From: Chloroflexia bacterium
Lineage (GTDB): Bacteria; Chloroflexota; Chloroflexia; Thermomicrobiales; UBA6265
Direction: 5' to 3'
DNA: 14,199 nt
NCBI GenBank assembly: GCA_013698305.1
Contig: JACCVC010000013.1
Location: 1-14,199 of the forward strand
The translations under genes and the position numbers were made by a program. Positions 1-6,375 of the stretch are shown in pieces (positions within the stretch are counted from its first letter, which is position 1; each line of letters begins with the position of its first letter). The notes under the pieces are model-generated. The model saw only the letters and a program-made list of their open reading frames with translations. It did no database searches and was not told the origin of the DNA.

Positions 1-231
1 GACGAAGGACGGTTGGGGGGAGACTGGATCAACGAGGCGTCCATCAAGGATGTTCTGCTTGACACCACATTCCCCGCCTACCGCAGTGACGGCGGCGCGG
101 TCGTGTTCCGCACGTTGCCCGCCCAAGGGCAATCCGCGGCGGCATCGGATGATGTGGCGCCCGTTGACGATCAGTCCGGGTCCCGCCTTGGGTGCCAGGA
201 CTCGATCGGGCCGACTCGTTGCGCGCAATAG
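1..231 (+). CDS. Possible 3' end of an unidentified gene (partial)
   Basis: A plus-strand frame is open from the first base of the window to a TAG at 229-231, and its codons favour G or C at the third position up to roughly position 180. I recognise no family, motif or domain in the 76 residues visible. A competing minus-strand frame at 171-377 overlaps its end and also has coding-like third positions, so one or both may be decayed. If real, it is the C-terminal end of a protein that begins outside the window. Confidence is low. Confidence 0.2.
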   Translation, partial: DEGRLGGDWINEASIKDVLLDTTFPAYRSDGGAVVFRTLPAQGQSAAASDDVAPVDDQSGSRLGCQDSIGPTRCAQ

Positions 232-459
232 CGTCGCACTTCGCCGTTGCCGGTCGCGATGATCCGGCGCTTCGGGTCGACCCGTAATCCCCATGACTCC
301 AGCGCGGCGGCCTGATGTTGAAACGTCTGCGCCACGTCGATCGTTGACGCCGTGCGCCCAATGTAGCCAACATGCAATGACGTGGTGCTGGCAACTGCCG
401 TCGCTGCCTAGGCCGACTATCTCGTCACCGGGGATGGTCCGTTCAGGGACGTGGGAGCT

Positions 460-627
460 TACGACGGTGAAGTGTTGGGCGAGAATTGGAGCGACCCTGT
501 GCCAGGTGGCATGCGTGTGAGGGTTCCCATGCAGGAGCAGGATCGGTGGGCCGGAGCCTCCGTGGCGAACCCGCAGCGTAGCTTCTCCAGTGTCGATGCG
601 GTCAACCGTGAATCATTCGAATAGCAT
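460..627 (-). pseudogene. Remnant of an alpha/beta-hydrolase (haloacetate dehalogenase-like) N-terminus
   Basis: Read on the minus strand, an ATG at 627-625 is followed after three codons by an in-frame TGA (615-613). After that stop, about 51 codons read clearly as the N-terminus of an alpha/beta-hydrolase of the fluoroacetate/haloacetate dehalogenase type: RIDTGEATLRVRHGGSG, then ILLLHGNPHTHATWH, then RVAPILAQHFTVV. The HGNP oxyanion-hole region and the THxxWHxVAP segment are typical of that family. The expected next segment (APDLRGYGDS) and the nucleophile elbow (GHDRGG) cannot be found in any minus-strand frame down to position 1, so the gene is truncated as well as interrupted. A further minus-strand frame at 171-377 (68 codons, GC-rich third positions) may be another remnant, but I cannot name it. 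The stop is visible; the idea that the Gly codon GGA mutated to TGA is inference from the family. Confidence 0.55.
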
Positions 628-788
628 TTGCGCCTCCCAGGTGACTCTATCGTCGTTGATGTTCGTGAGATTCCTATCGGCTTGACAGCGAATGACCGCC
701 GCTGCCGATGCAGGTAGAGCTTGCCATGAGGGCAGATTTCTTTGCACAACGCAATTGTGATCGCAGTATGAATATCGCGTCCGTACTG

Positions 789-817
789 TTGACAATGCCC
801 AACCAACCCGCTAACCT
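789..817 (+). promoter_or_regulatory. Weak candidate sigma-70-type promoter upstream of argG
   Basis: A perfect -35 hexamer TTGACA (789-794) is followed after 17 nt by TAACCT (812-817), a poor match to TATAAT. It would give argG a leader of about 270 nt. A single good hexamer in this much sequence may be chance. Confidence 0.25.
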
Positions 818-958
818 CAAACTGTGTTCGTGAGAAAGATCACTAGCACGGGGTGGGGTGTCTCCAGGACGCCCGGTCACTGTTTGTTCTTTTCGCCACC
901 GTTTCTTGATGCGTGGCAACCCTCAATGAGGATGTTCGACATTATGCGACTGCTCCCG

Positions 959-1018
959 ATGCGCAACCGATTCGCTCCCGCCATGGCTGCGGAGCGTTTC
1001 CCTCGTCGTCCCAGGTAA
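959..1018 (+). CDS. Possible Arg-rich leader peptide upstream of argG
   Basis: An ATG at 959 opens a 19-codon frame, MRNRFAPAMAAERFPRRPR, ending with TAA at 1016-1018, 75 nt before argG. Six of the 19 residues are Arg, with CGT-CGT adjacent near the end. In-frame ATGs upstream at 944, 932 and 926 would give a peptide of up to 30 residues with eight Arg. No convincing Shine-Dalgarno or terminator/antiterminator pair was found. Arg codons are common by chance in GC-rich DNA, so this is only a candidate for ribosome-mediated attenuation. Confidence 0.15.
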   Translation: MRNRFAPAMAAERFPRRPR

Positions 1019-1093
1019 GTCCTGTCCGCCGGTCGGTGGGCATTCACCCCTGCACTTGACGACGCGCATCATTTCTAACGGAGCACGATCCTC

Positions 1094-2374
1094 ATGACCA
1101 CGTTTTCAACCAACGGCTCATCTCACATTGCCAACGGTGACAAGCCGAACCTCGGCAAGGTCGTCCTCGCCTATTCCGGCGGCCTCGACACCTCCACCAT
1201 CATCCCCTGGCTCAAGGAAAACTATACCTGCGAGGTGATTGCCTACGCCGCCGATGTCGGCCAGCCAGACGATCTCTCGGGGATCGAAGACAAGGCGATC
1301 ACAACCGGCGCGAGCAAGGCGCATGTACTCGACCTCAAAGAAGAGTTCATCCGGGACTACGTCTTCCCGACGATGCGGGCGGGTGCGATCTACGAGCGCA
1401 AGTACCTGCTCGGCACCTCGATGGCGCGACCGCTGATCGCGAAAAAACAGGTCGAGATCGCGCAGCTCGAGGGCGCGGGCGCCGTTGCTCACGGCTGCAC
1501 CGGTAAGGGCAACGACCAGGTCCGGTTCGAGCTGACGTTCATGTCGCTGGCGCCGGAACTCAAGATCATCGCGCCGTGGCGGCAGTGGCACATCGAGTCG
1601 CGGGAAGACGCGATCGACTACTGCTTCGCGCATGGCGTCGAGATCGAAGCGACGAAGAACAAGATCTACTCGGTCGATGGAAACCTCTGGCACATGTCGC
1701 ATGAGGGCGGGCTGATCGAGGACCCGTGGGAGGAGCCACCTGCAGAGTCCTACACGCTGACGGTTGCCCCCGAGGACGCGCCGGACGAGGCCGAGTACGT
1801 CACGATCAGCTTCGAGCAAGGGTGGCCGGTCGCGATCGACGGGCAGGCGCTGGGTCCGGTCGAGTTGGTTGAGCAACTCAACGAGCTCGGCGGCAAGCAC
1901 GGCGTCGGGCGGATCAACATGCTGGAGAACCGGCTGGTCGGGATGAAGAGCCGGGGGGTCTACGAGACGCCGGGCGGCACGGTCCTGGTCACCGCGCACC
2001 GGGAACTGGAGCAACTGACGCTCGACAAGCAGACGATGCGGCTCAAGGATCAGTTAGCGCAGACCTACGCCGATCTGGTCTACAACGGCCAGTGGTTCAC
2101 GCCGGCCAAGGACGCACTGGACGCGTTCGTCGACAAGAGCCAGGAGGTCGTCACCGGCGACGTTCGGCTCAAGCTTTATAAAGGCAGTTGCGATGCGGTC
2201 GGAATGAAGTCGCCGTACAGCCTCTACCAGGAGAACCTGGCGACGTTCGGCGCGGACGACGTCTATCATCAGGCCGATGCCGAGGGTTTCATCCGGCTGT
2301 TCGGTCTCGGCCAGAAGGTCGCCAACCAGCGGGCGCGAGCGGTTGGCCTGGCGGGAACGGAGGCGATCCGATGA
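1094..2374 (+). CDS. argG: Argininosuccinate synthase
   Basis: Catalyses the ATP-dependent joining of citrulline and aspartate to argininosuccinate, the penultimate step of arginine synthesis, in the cytoplasm. The 426-residue protein is slightly longer than the usual 400 or so, because about 20 variable residues precede the conserved core. The PP-loop SGGLDTS is at residues 28-34 after KVVLAY. The family signatures YAADVGQ, HGCTGKGNDQVRFE, APWRQW and the NLWHMSHEGG region follow in order. The ATG at 1094 has CGGAG about 10 nt upstream. It is the first gene of the cluster, and about 135 nt separate its stop from the argF T-box. I see no separate promoter in that gap, so argG and argF may share a transcript while only argF is under the T-box. 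Confidence 0.97.
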   Translation: MTTFSTNGSSHIANGDKPNLGKVVLAYSGGLDTSTIIPWLKENYTCEVIAYAADVGQPDDLSGIEDKAITTGASKAHVLDLKEEFIRDYVFPTMRAGAIYERKYLLGTSMARPLIAKKQVEIAQLEGAGAVAHGCTGKGNDQVRFELTFMSLAPELKIIAPWRQWHIESREDAIDYCFAHGVEIEATKNKIYSVDGNLWHMSHEGGLIEDPWEEPPAESYTLTVAPEDAPDEAEYVTISFEQGWPVAIDGQALGPVELVEQLNELGGKHGVGRINMLENRLVGMKSRGVYETPGGTVLVTAHRELEQLTLDKQTMRLKDQLAQTYADLVYNGQWFTPAKDALDAFVDKSQEVVTGDVRLKLYKGSCDAVGMKSPYSLYQENLATFGADDVYHQADAEGFIRLFGLGQKVANQRARAVGLAGTEAIR

Positions 2375-2510
2375 TGCGCCACTATCGCCGCCACTGGCAC
2401 GGTATCGAGCAGGATGTACTCTCCCGCTCTCCCGCACGGCGGCCACGATGCCGCCGGACGACGACAACGTAGCGACGACAACCGACATCTGTCCGCGATC
2501 AGCGGGCAGC
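2375..2510 (+). other. Spacer between argG and the T-box leader
   Basis: No gene is supported here. A plus-strand frame runs open from 2414 into argF, but from 2511 on the same sequence is explained as structured leader RNA, and there is no Shine-Dalgarno at the frame's start. No convincing promoter or U-tract terminator is seen. Confidence 0.5.
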
Positions 2511-2827
2511 CCGCGATGACGGGGATCAGTACGCATCGGACACCAAGCGATCCGGGAATGGTGAAAGCCCGGAACTTTTACGATGCGGAACGCGCCCTGG
2601 AGTGGCCGACCGAAGAAAGCTGGCGAATCTCGCCGCAAGTAGGTCCGGATGGGTGGCTCCCATGGATGAAACAGCCGAGAGATGGAATCTACGCCGGGTG
2701 GCGAACGGATTCCAAGAAGGGTGGTACCGCGGGATGTGACGTCTCTCGCCCCTTCGGTTCGCGATCGACTTTCGATCCGGACCGGCGTCTTCGAGCGATC
2801 GAACGACGATTGCGAAGGGGGTATCCC
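2511..2827 (+). promoter_or_regulatory. T-box leader, arginine-specific (CGC specifier), of translational type
   Basis: The conserved T-box sequence AGGGTGGTACCGCG is at 2718-2731. The antisequestrator folds as AAGGG (2717-2721) with CCCTT (2750-2754) and GCG (2729-2731) with CGC (2747-2749), leaving the seven-base bulge TGGTACC (2722-2728). The TGGT in the bulge would pair with an uncharged tRNA ending ACCA. Stem I is also visible: AGTA (2528-2531), then CGCATC (2532-2537) paired with GATGCG (2582-2587), then GAA (2588-2590) opposite AGTA, then the specifier CGC (2591-2593, Arg). The apical hairpin TCCGGG/CCCGGA spans 2551-2573. The specifier matches the function of the next gene, argF. In the family, uncharged tRNA binding stabilises the antiterminator or antisequestrator and turns expression on. 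Confidence 0.9.
2747..2821 (+). promoter_or_regulatory. Anti-Shine-Dalgarno/Shine-Dalgarno switch helix for argF
   Basis: CCCCTTCG (2749-2756), the 3' arm of the antisequestrator, is fully complementary to CGAAGGGG (2813-2820), which contains the argF ribosome binding site (AAGGGGG, 2815-2821). The two pairings exclude each other. When uncharged tRNA-Arg holds the antisequestrator, the ribosome site is free; otherwise it is paired. No U-tract follows, which favours control of translation over transcription termination. The complementarity is seen in the sequence; the regulatory logic is inferred from known T-boxes. Confidence 0.75.
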
Positions 2828-3925
2828 GTGAACCAGCAACAGGTCACCGCGAACGTAGTTGAGTCCGACACCACTGTTCCCGCGCCGGAGTTGCAGTCGG
2901 TGCCGTCCACGCCGCAGTCGCCCCACGCCTCGGCGATGGAGCGGACGATGGTCTACGGCGCGCAGAAGGCCGGTCCGCTGCCGGCGTTTACGATCAGCAC
3001 CCGGCTACGAGGCCGGCATGTGCTGGTCGACACCGATCTTACGCCCGACGAAATCCATGAGGTGCTGGACACCGCCACGCGCATCAAGCGAATGTGGCGG
3101 AACGGGCAGCCTCACGCCTATCTGGCCGGCAAGACGCTCGGAATGATCTTCCAGCACCCCAGCACGCGAACGCGGGTCTCGCTGGAGGCGGGAATGGCGC
3201 AACTGGGCGGTCAGGCGATCTTCCTCGGTGTCAACGACCTGCAGATGAAGCGGGGCGAGACGATCGCCGACACCGCTCAGATCCTGAGCCGGTATGTCGA
3301 CGCGATCGTGGCGCGGGTCGCCGATCACAATGACCTGGTGACGCTGGCGAGCTCGGCGACGATTCCGGTGATGAACGGGCTGTCCGACCAGTGTCATCCG
3401 TTACAGGCATACGCTGACCTGTTGACCTTGCAGGAAAACTTCGGCGAGCTAAAGGGTCTGAAGCTGGCCTTTCTCGGCGATGGCAACAACATGGCAATCT
3501 CGCTGATGCTGTCCTGCGCGGTGATGGGCGTCAGTGTTGCTGTGGCGGCTCCGACCGGCTATCAACCCAGCGAAGATGTCGTCAACCACGCCAGGTGGCT
3601 GGCGAAGGCGACGGGCGCGATAATCACCGTCACGGACGATCCCGCCGAGGCCGTGAAGGACGCCAACGCCATCTATACCGACGTCCATGTCAGCATGGGG
3701 CAGCTCGATGGCGCGGCGCGGGCGGTGGCGCTGGCCCCGTACAAGGTCACGGCGGCGCTCATGGCGCAGGCTGATGACACGGCGGTGTTCATGCACTGCC
3801 TGCCGATGCATCGGGACGAGGAAGTGACGACCGAGGTCGCGGACGGAACGCGGTCGATCATCTTCGACCAGGCCGAGAACCGGCTGCACATGCACAAGGC
3901 GTTGTTGTTGCAGACGATGTGCTAA
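2828..3925 (+). CDS. argF: Ornithine carbamoyltransferase
   Basis: Transfers the carbamoyl group from carbamoyl phosphate to ornithine, giving citrulline. From the GTG at 2828 the protein has 365 residues. The carbamoyl-phosphate motif STRTR is at 112-116, HPLQ (HPxQ) at 190-193, the ornithine motif DVHVSMG ends at 291, and HCLP is at 323-326; all key positions are kept. Usual length is about 310-330; the excess is a Pro/Ser/Thr-rich N-terminal stretch of roughly 50 residues. I chose the GTG because AAGGGGG lies 6 nt upstream and is the target of the T-box switch; the in-frame ATG at 2936 has no ribosome site. It is followed by a diverged paralogue at 4096. This copy is the better candidate for the true citrulline-forming enzyme. 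Confidence 0.93.
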   Translation: MNQQQVTANVVESDTTVPAPELQSVPSTPQSPHASAMERTMVYGAQKAGPLPAFTISTRLRGRHVLVDTDLTPDEIHEVLDTATRIKRMWRNGQPHAYLAGKTLGMIFQHPSTRTRVSLEAGMAQLGGQAIFLGVNDLQMKRGETIADTAQILSRYVDAIVARVADHNDLVTLASSATIPVMNGLSDQCHPLQAYADLLTLQENFGELKGLKLAFLGDGNNMAISLMLSCAVMGVSVAVAAPTGYQPSEDVVNHARWLAKATGAIITVTDDPAEAVKDANAIYTDVHVSMGQLDGAARAVALAPYKVTAALMAQADDTAVFMHCLPMHRDEEVTTEVADGTRSIIFDQAENRLHMHKALLLQTMC

Positions 3926-4095
3926 TCCGGTTTGCGGTTTGGTCGTTGCTATTCATAGTGGCCGACCTGGATCCTTTCCTGAGCAGGGCTGAAGAATCCA
4001 CCCGGAACGCGGGAGGACAAGGTACTCCCCTCCGGGGCAACGTGAACCCAAATTACTATTGATCGGAACGGCCGTTGGCGAACGAAGGATACGAG
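3926..4095 (+). other. Leader of the second carbamoyltransferase gene, possibly structured
   Basis: A 170-base gap with several local pairings, including GGGAG/CTCCC (4011-4029) and CCCC-TCC-GGGG (4027-4037). The two overlap, so they would be alternatives. No T-box sequence, recognised riboswitch consensus or U-tract is present. The ribosome site GAAGG (4084-4088) precedes the ATG at 4096. Confidence 0.35.
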
Positions 4096-5130
4096 ATGGT
4101 TGACCTGTCGGAGGAATCGACGACAACCCATGCGCCGATGTCCGACTTCGTCGAACTGACGCCGTCCCTGCTCGGAAAGAGCATCGTTCGGGATACTGAT
4201 CTGGATCGCACCGAGATCAACGCGATCCTCGATACTGGCATAGCGCTCAAGCGGCTGCGGCATCAGCAGATTTCGCATGCGTGGCTGGCTGGCAAGACGC
4301 TGGGGATGATTTTTCAGCACCCGAGCTCGCGCACCCGGACCGCGTTCCAGGCGGGGATGGAGCAGCTGGGCGGGCAGGCGATCTTCCTCGGCGTCCAGGA
4401 TTTGCAGCTCAAGCGAGGCGAGACGATCGAGGACACAGCTGCGATCTTCAGTCGCTACGTCAACGGGATCGCCGTCCGGGCGGCGGATCGCGAGGACCTG
4501 TTTGGCCTGTCGAGAGGGGCGACGGTGCCGGTGTTCAACGGGCTGACGTCGTTCGATCATCCGATCGAGGCGCTCAGCGACCTGATGACGCTCAAGGAGC
4601 GGTTCGGCTCTCTGCAGGGCGTGCGATTCGCCTATCTCGGTGACGGCAACAACGTCTGCCATTCATTGATGCTGGCGTGTGCCGCCACCGGTGTATCGTT
4701 CTCGATGGCCGGTCCGGAGGCGTTCTGGCCGGATCAGGGCGCGGTCGAACAGGCAAAGGCGCTCGCCGCTGAATCGGGTGGTGAGGTGGTTGTCACCGAT
4801 GATCTCGAAGTGGCCGTATCGGGCGCGAACGCGGTCTACACCGATGTCCACGAGAGCATGGGTGAGCAGGAGGTCGCGGGGAAATTGATGGCGCTGGCGC
4901 CCTATCGGGTGACGGCGAAGGTGATGGCGATGGCCGAGGAATTGGCGGTCTTCATGCATTGCCTGCCGCTGCATCGCGGGCAGGAGGTCGAGGCCGAGGT
5001 CGCTGATGGTCCTCAATCGATCATCTTCGACCAGGCGGAGAACCGGCTGCACGTGCACAAGGCTGTGTTGCTGCAGGTAATGCATGATGAGCGTCAAGGG
5101 TCGAGTGTCGATCTGGCGAGCGTCAGCTGA
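4096..5130 (+). CDS. Divergent ornithine carbamoyltransferase-like protein
   Basis: A paralogue of the preceding argF, 344 residues from the ATG at 4096, which has GAAGG 7 nt upstream. A TTG at 4075 would add seven residues but has a weak site. The fold-defining motifs are clear: SSRTR (77-81), DVHESMG (ending at 256) and HCLP (288-291). Two conserved positions differ: HPxQ reads HPIE (155-158), replacing the Gln that contacts carbamoyl phosphate in known family members, and NGLxD reads NGLTS. The usual Glu after the STRTR helix is also Gln here (RTAFQAG). The substrate may therefore differ from free ornithine and carbamoyl phosphate, or activity may be reduced. It sits 62 nt before lysW, so action on a LysW-linked intermediate is conceivable but unproven. 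It could also simply be a redundant OTCase. Confidence 0.85.
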   Translation: MVDLSEESTTTHAPMSDFVELTPSLLGKSIVRDTDLDRTEINAILDTGIALKRLRHQQISHAWLAGKTLGMIFQHPSSRTRTAFQAGMEQLGGQAIFLGVQDLQLKRGETIEDTAAIFSRYVNGIAVRAADREDLFGLSRGATVPVFNGLTSFDHPIEALSDLMTLKERFGSLQGVRFAYLGDGNNVCHSLMLACAATGVSFSMAGPEAFWPDQGAVEQAKALAAESGGEVVVTDDLEVAVSGANAVYTDVHESMGEQEVAGKLMALAPYRVTAKVMAMAEELAVFMHCLPLHRGQEVEAEVADGPQSIIFDQAENRLHVHKAVLLQVMHDERQGSSVDLASVS

Positions 5131-5177
5131 GATAGCGTTCAGGTTTTACATTGGACAAGGTGGAGAGGCCTTGGTCC

Positions 5178-5183
5178 AGGAGG
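5178..5183 (+). promoter_or_regulatory. Strong ribosome binding site of lysW
   Basis: A perfect AGGAGG lies 9 nt before the lysW ATG at 5193. It directly follows a bulged hairpin (GGACAAGG, 5153-5160, with CCTT-G-GTCC, 5169-5177). This site decides the start and excludes the in-frame TTG at 5151. A strong site fits a carrier protein needed in excess over its enzymes. Confidence 0.75.
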
Positions 5184-5192
5184 TTTCCAATC

Positions 5193-5354
5193 ATGGTGGC
5201 ATGTCCAGAATGTGGCGCGGAAGTCGAAGTTGAGAATGTCGAGCAAGGCGAGATCGTGCCATGTCCCGATTGTGGCGCAGATCTCGAAGTGCTGAATGCC
5301 GATCCGGTTGAGCTCGGGCTCGCGCCGGAAGAGGGCGAGGACTGGGGCGAGTAA
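5193..5354 (+). CDS. lysW: LysW amino-group carrier protein
   Basis: A small acidic carrier protein. The C-terminal Glu gamma-carboxylate is joined to the amino group of glutamate (ornithine route) or alpha-aminoadipate (lysine route), so intermediates stay protected and are presented to the enzymes. The 53-residue product begins MVACPECG, has a second CPDCG (two CxxC pairs, a zinc-ribbon-like site) and ends in the diagnostic EDWGE. Length and tail match Thermus LysW (about 54 residues). The start at 5193 is set by the AGGAGG upstream. The gene lies between a carbamoyltransferase and a degenerate LysX-like gene. It is followed immediately by three hairpins, the first of which begins within the stop codon. 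Confidence 0.97.
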   Translation: MVACPECGAEVEVENVEQGEIVPCPDCGADLEVLNADPVELGLAPEEGEDWGE

Positions 5355-5413
5355 ACGCCGAAGGCGTTTCGTAGGGGCAGACACAGGGTCTGCCCGGTCC
5401 GCCGCAGGCGGAC
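5353..5413 (+). repeat. Three consecutive hairpins after lysW, including palindrome copy 1
   Basis: Three perfect hairpins stand in a row. AAACGCC/GGCGTTT has a GAA loop (5353-5369). GGGCAGAC/GTCTGCCC has an ACAGG loop (5375-5395, copy 1 of the dispersed palindrome, with CGTAG on its left). GTCCGCC/GGCGGAC has a GCA loop (5397-5413). The two outer ones share the core GCC-GNA-GGC. No U-tract follows, so they do not look like a simple terminator. They may stabilise the lysW message or reduce read-through (inference). Confidence 0.8.
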
Positions 5414-5439
5414 ATCTGGGGTGCAAAGGGGAAAGTGTC

Positions 5440-6375
5440 ATGACAGCAATCGGTGTGCTGTGTGCACGCGTGCGAGTGGAAGAGAAGCAGATCATTGCCG
5501 CCTTGGCCGATGCCGGTGTGGTGGCGATGGCCGTTCCTCCCGCGAGCGCCCCCCTGCCTCCGGGCCTGGCGTCCGCCGACGGGGCGACGCTGGGCAACCA
5601 ACGGCACGATGGCGATGATGTGGTGCGCCATCATGAGTTGCGGCTGATCGTCGATCGCTGCCAGAACCGGCACGTTGCCGCCGCGACGTTGCCCCTGCTG
5701 AAGCTGAGCGGGATCGAGGTGCTCGACGCCGGTCTGGCCGCGACTGGCTCCCGGCTCGAGATCGCCACCGCATTCGCCCAGGCGAATCTGCCACGACCGC
5801 AGGCGTTTGTCGGATTCTCCGAGGCGTCGGCGATGGAAGCGGCGGCTCGGCTCGGCTTTCCGGCCACGCTGATGCCGCAGACGCCGGGAAGCGCAACGAC
5901 CTCCCTGCTGGACCACGACACCGCCGAGGCGGTGATCGAGCATCGGGTGGTGCTCGGCTCGCATGGCGAGGCGATTGTGCTGTTGCAGGCGGGCGCGCCC
6001 CAGGCCGAGCATACTGGGCGGCATCATGTCGTCGTCGGCGAGGTGATTGCGGTCGAAGGTGCGTTGGTTGATGGCGAGGCACAAGAGTTGGCTGTTGCGG
6101 CGGCGCAGGCGCTCGGCGCACGCTTTCTCGCGGTTGACGTCGCCCGGATCGACGGGCAACTTGTGATCTGGGATGTCGCGCCGGTCGCGGACTTCCGTCA
6201 GGCCACCCTGACCGGCTCTCGTGGCGTCGGGAACGCTATCGCCGACGTCGTCCGGTCCACCACGGGCGGGCTGGTGTCGGCTCTTGGCCGTTCGGATGTC
6301 TCGATTGCTGTCGCCCAAAACGGATGGGAAGTGCAGGTGAGGCATGGCGTTATTGGCGTCTCGCTCACTGCCTGA
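5440..6375 (+). CDS. LysX-like ATP-grasp protein lacking catalytic residues (pseudoenzyme)
   Basis: A 311-residue relative of the two LysX ligases downstream; its N-terminus (ARVRVEEKQIIAAL) aligns directly with theirs (SRVRVEEKLLLAEL). The catalytic parts are gone. The ATP-binding VVLKP/AVLKP lysine is Met (TLMPQ, 143-147) and GSWGR reads GSATTS. The DK before the central domain is SR. The segment RDIRxxVI...W...N...RG is replaced by a shorter unrelated stretch (about 182-206), and the metal-binding ExN reads DVA (245-247). The frame is intact, GC-rich at third positions, with AAGGGGAA before the ATG at 5440, so it is not an obvious pseudogene. An in-frame upstream extension to 5296 would overlap lysW and is rejected. 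It overlaps lysK by 32 nt. A regulatory or LysW-binding role is plausible but unknown. Confidence 0.85.
   Translation: MTAIGVLCARVRVEEKQIIAALADAGVVAMAVPPASAPLPPGLASADGATLGNQRHDGDDVVRHHELRLIVDRCQNRHVAAATLPLLKLSGIEVLDAGLAATGSRLEIATAFAQANLPRPQAFVGFSEASAMEAAARLGFPATLMPQTPGSATTSLLDHDTAEAVIEHRVVLGSHGEAIVLLQAGAPQAEHTGRHHVVVGEVIAVEGALVDGEAQELAVAAAQALGARFLAVDVARIDGQLVIWDVAPVADFRQATLTGSRGVGNAIADVVRSTTGGLVSALGRSDVSIAVAQNGWEVQVRHGVIGVSLTA

Larger units (their letters stand above)
628..1093 (+). other. Intergenic region and argG leader; no supported gene
   Basis: This 466-base stretch has only short, unconvincing reading frames. It holds a weak promoter candidate (TTGACA at 789-794) and a possible Arg-rich short reading frame ending at 1018. 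The argG Shine-Dalgarno (CGGAG, 1079-1083) lies about 10 nt before the start codon. I looked for the T-box sequence, ArgR-type palindromes and tRNA-like structure here and found none. The base composition is somewhat less GC-rich than in the genes that follow. Confidence 0.5.

Noticed and set aside
765..780. TATGAATAT as an ArgR box half-site
   Set aside because: Only one half is present and no argR-like gene or second half-site is visible.
1118..2014. 298-codon minus-strand frame opposite argG
   Set aside because: A shadow of argG in GC-rich DNA; Arg/Leu/Asp-rich with no recognisable motif.
2414..2827. Open frame continuing upstream of argF, which would add 138 residues
   Set aside because: The stretch is explained by T-box structure, has no ribosome site at its start, and the GTG at 2828 has a strong Shine-Dalgarno that the T-box switch targets.
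4000..4012. CGGAACGC in the second leader, resembling the T-box specifier region
   Set aside because: No AGTA partner, apical hairpin or TGG-type T-box sequence is nearby.
4075..4095. TTG start for the second carbamoyltransferase
   Set aside because: The ATG at 4096 has GAAGG at suitable spacing; the TTG does not.
5151..5192. TTG start giving a 67-residue LysW
   Set aside because: Known LysW proteins begin directly at the first CxxC pair, and AGGAGG fits only the ATG at 5193.
5353..5413. Rho-independent terminator after lysW
   Set aside because: The hairpins are strong but no run of T follows, and the downstream genes belong to the same pathway.
5296..5439. Upstream in-frame extension of the LysX-like gene
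   Set aside because: It overlaps lysW and runs through three hairpins; the ATG at 5440 has AAGGGGAA upstream and starts the homology.
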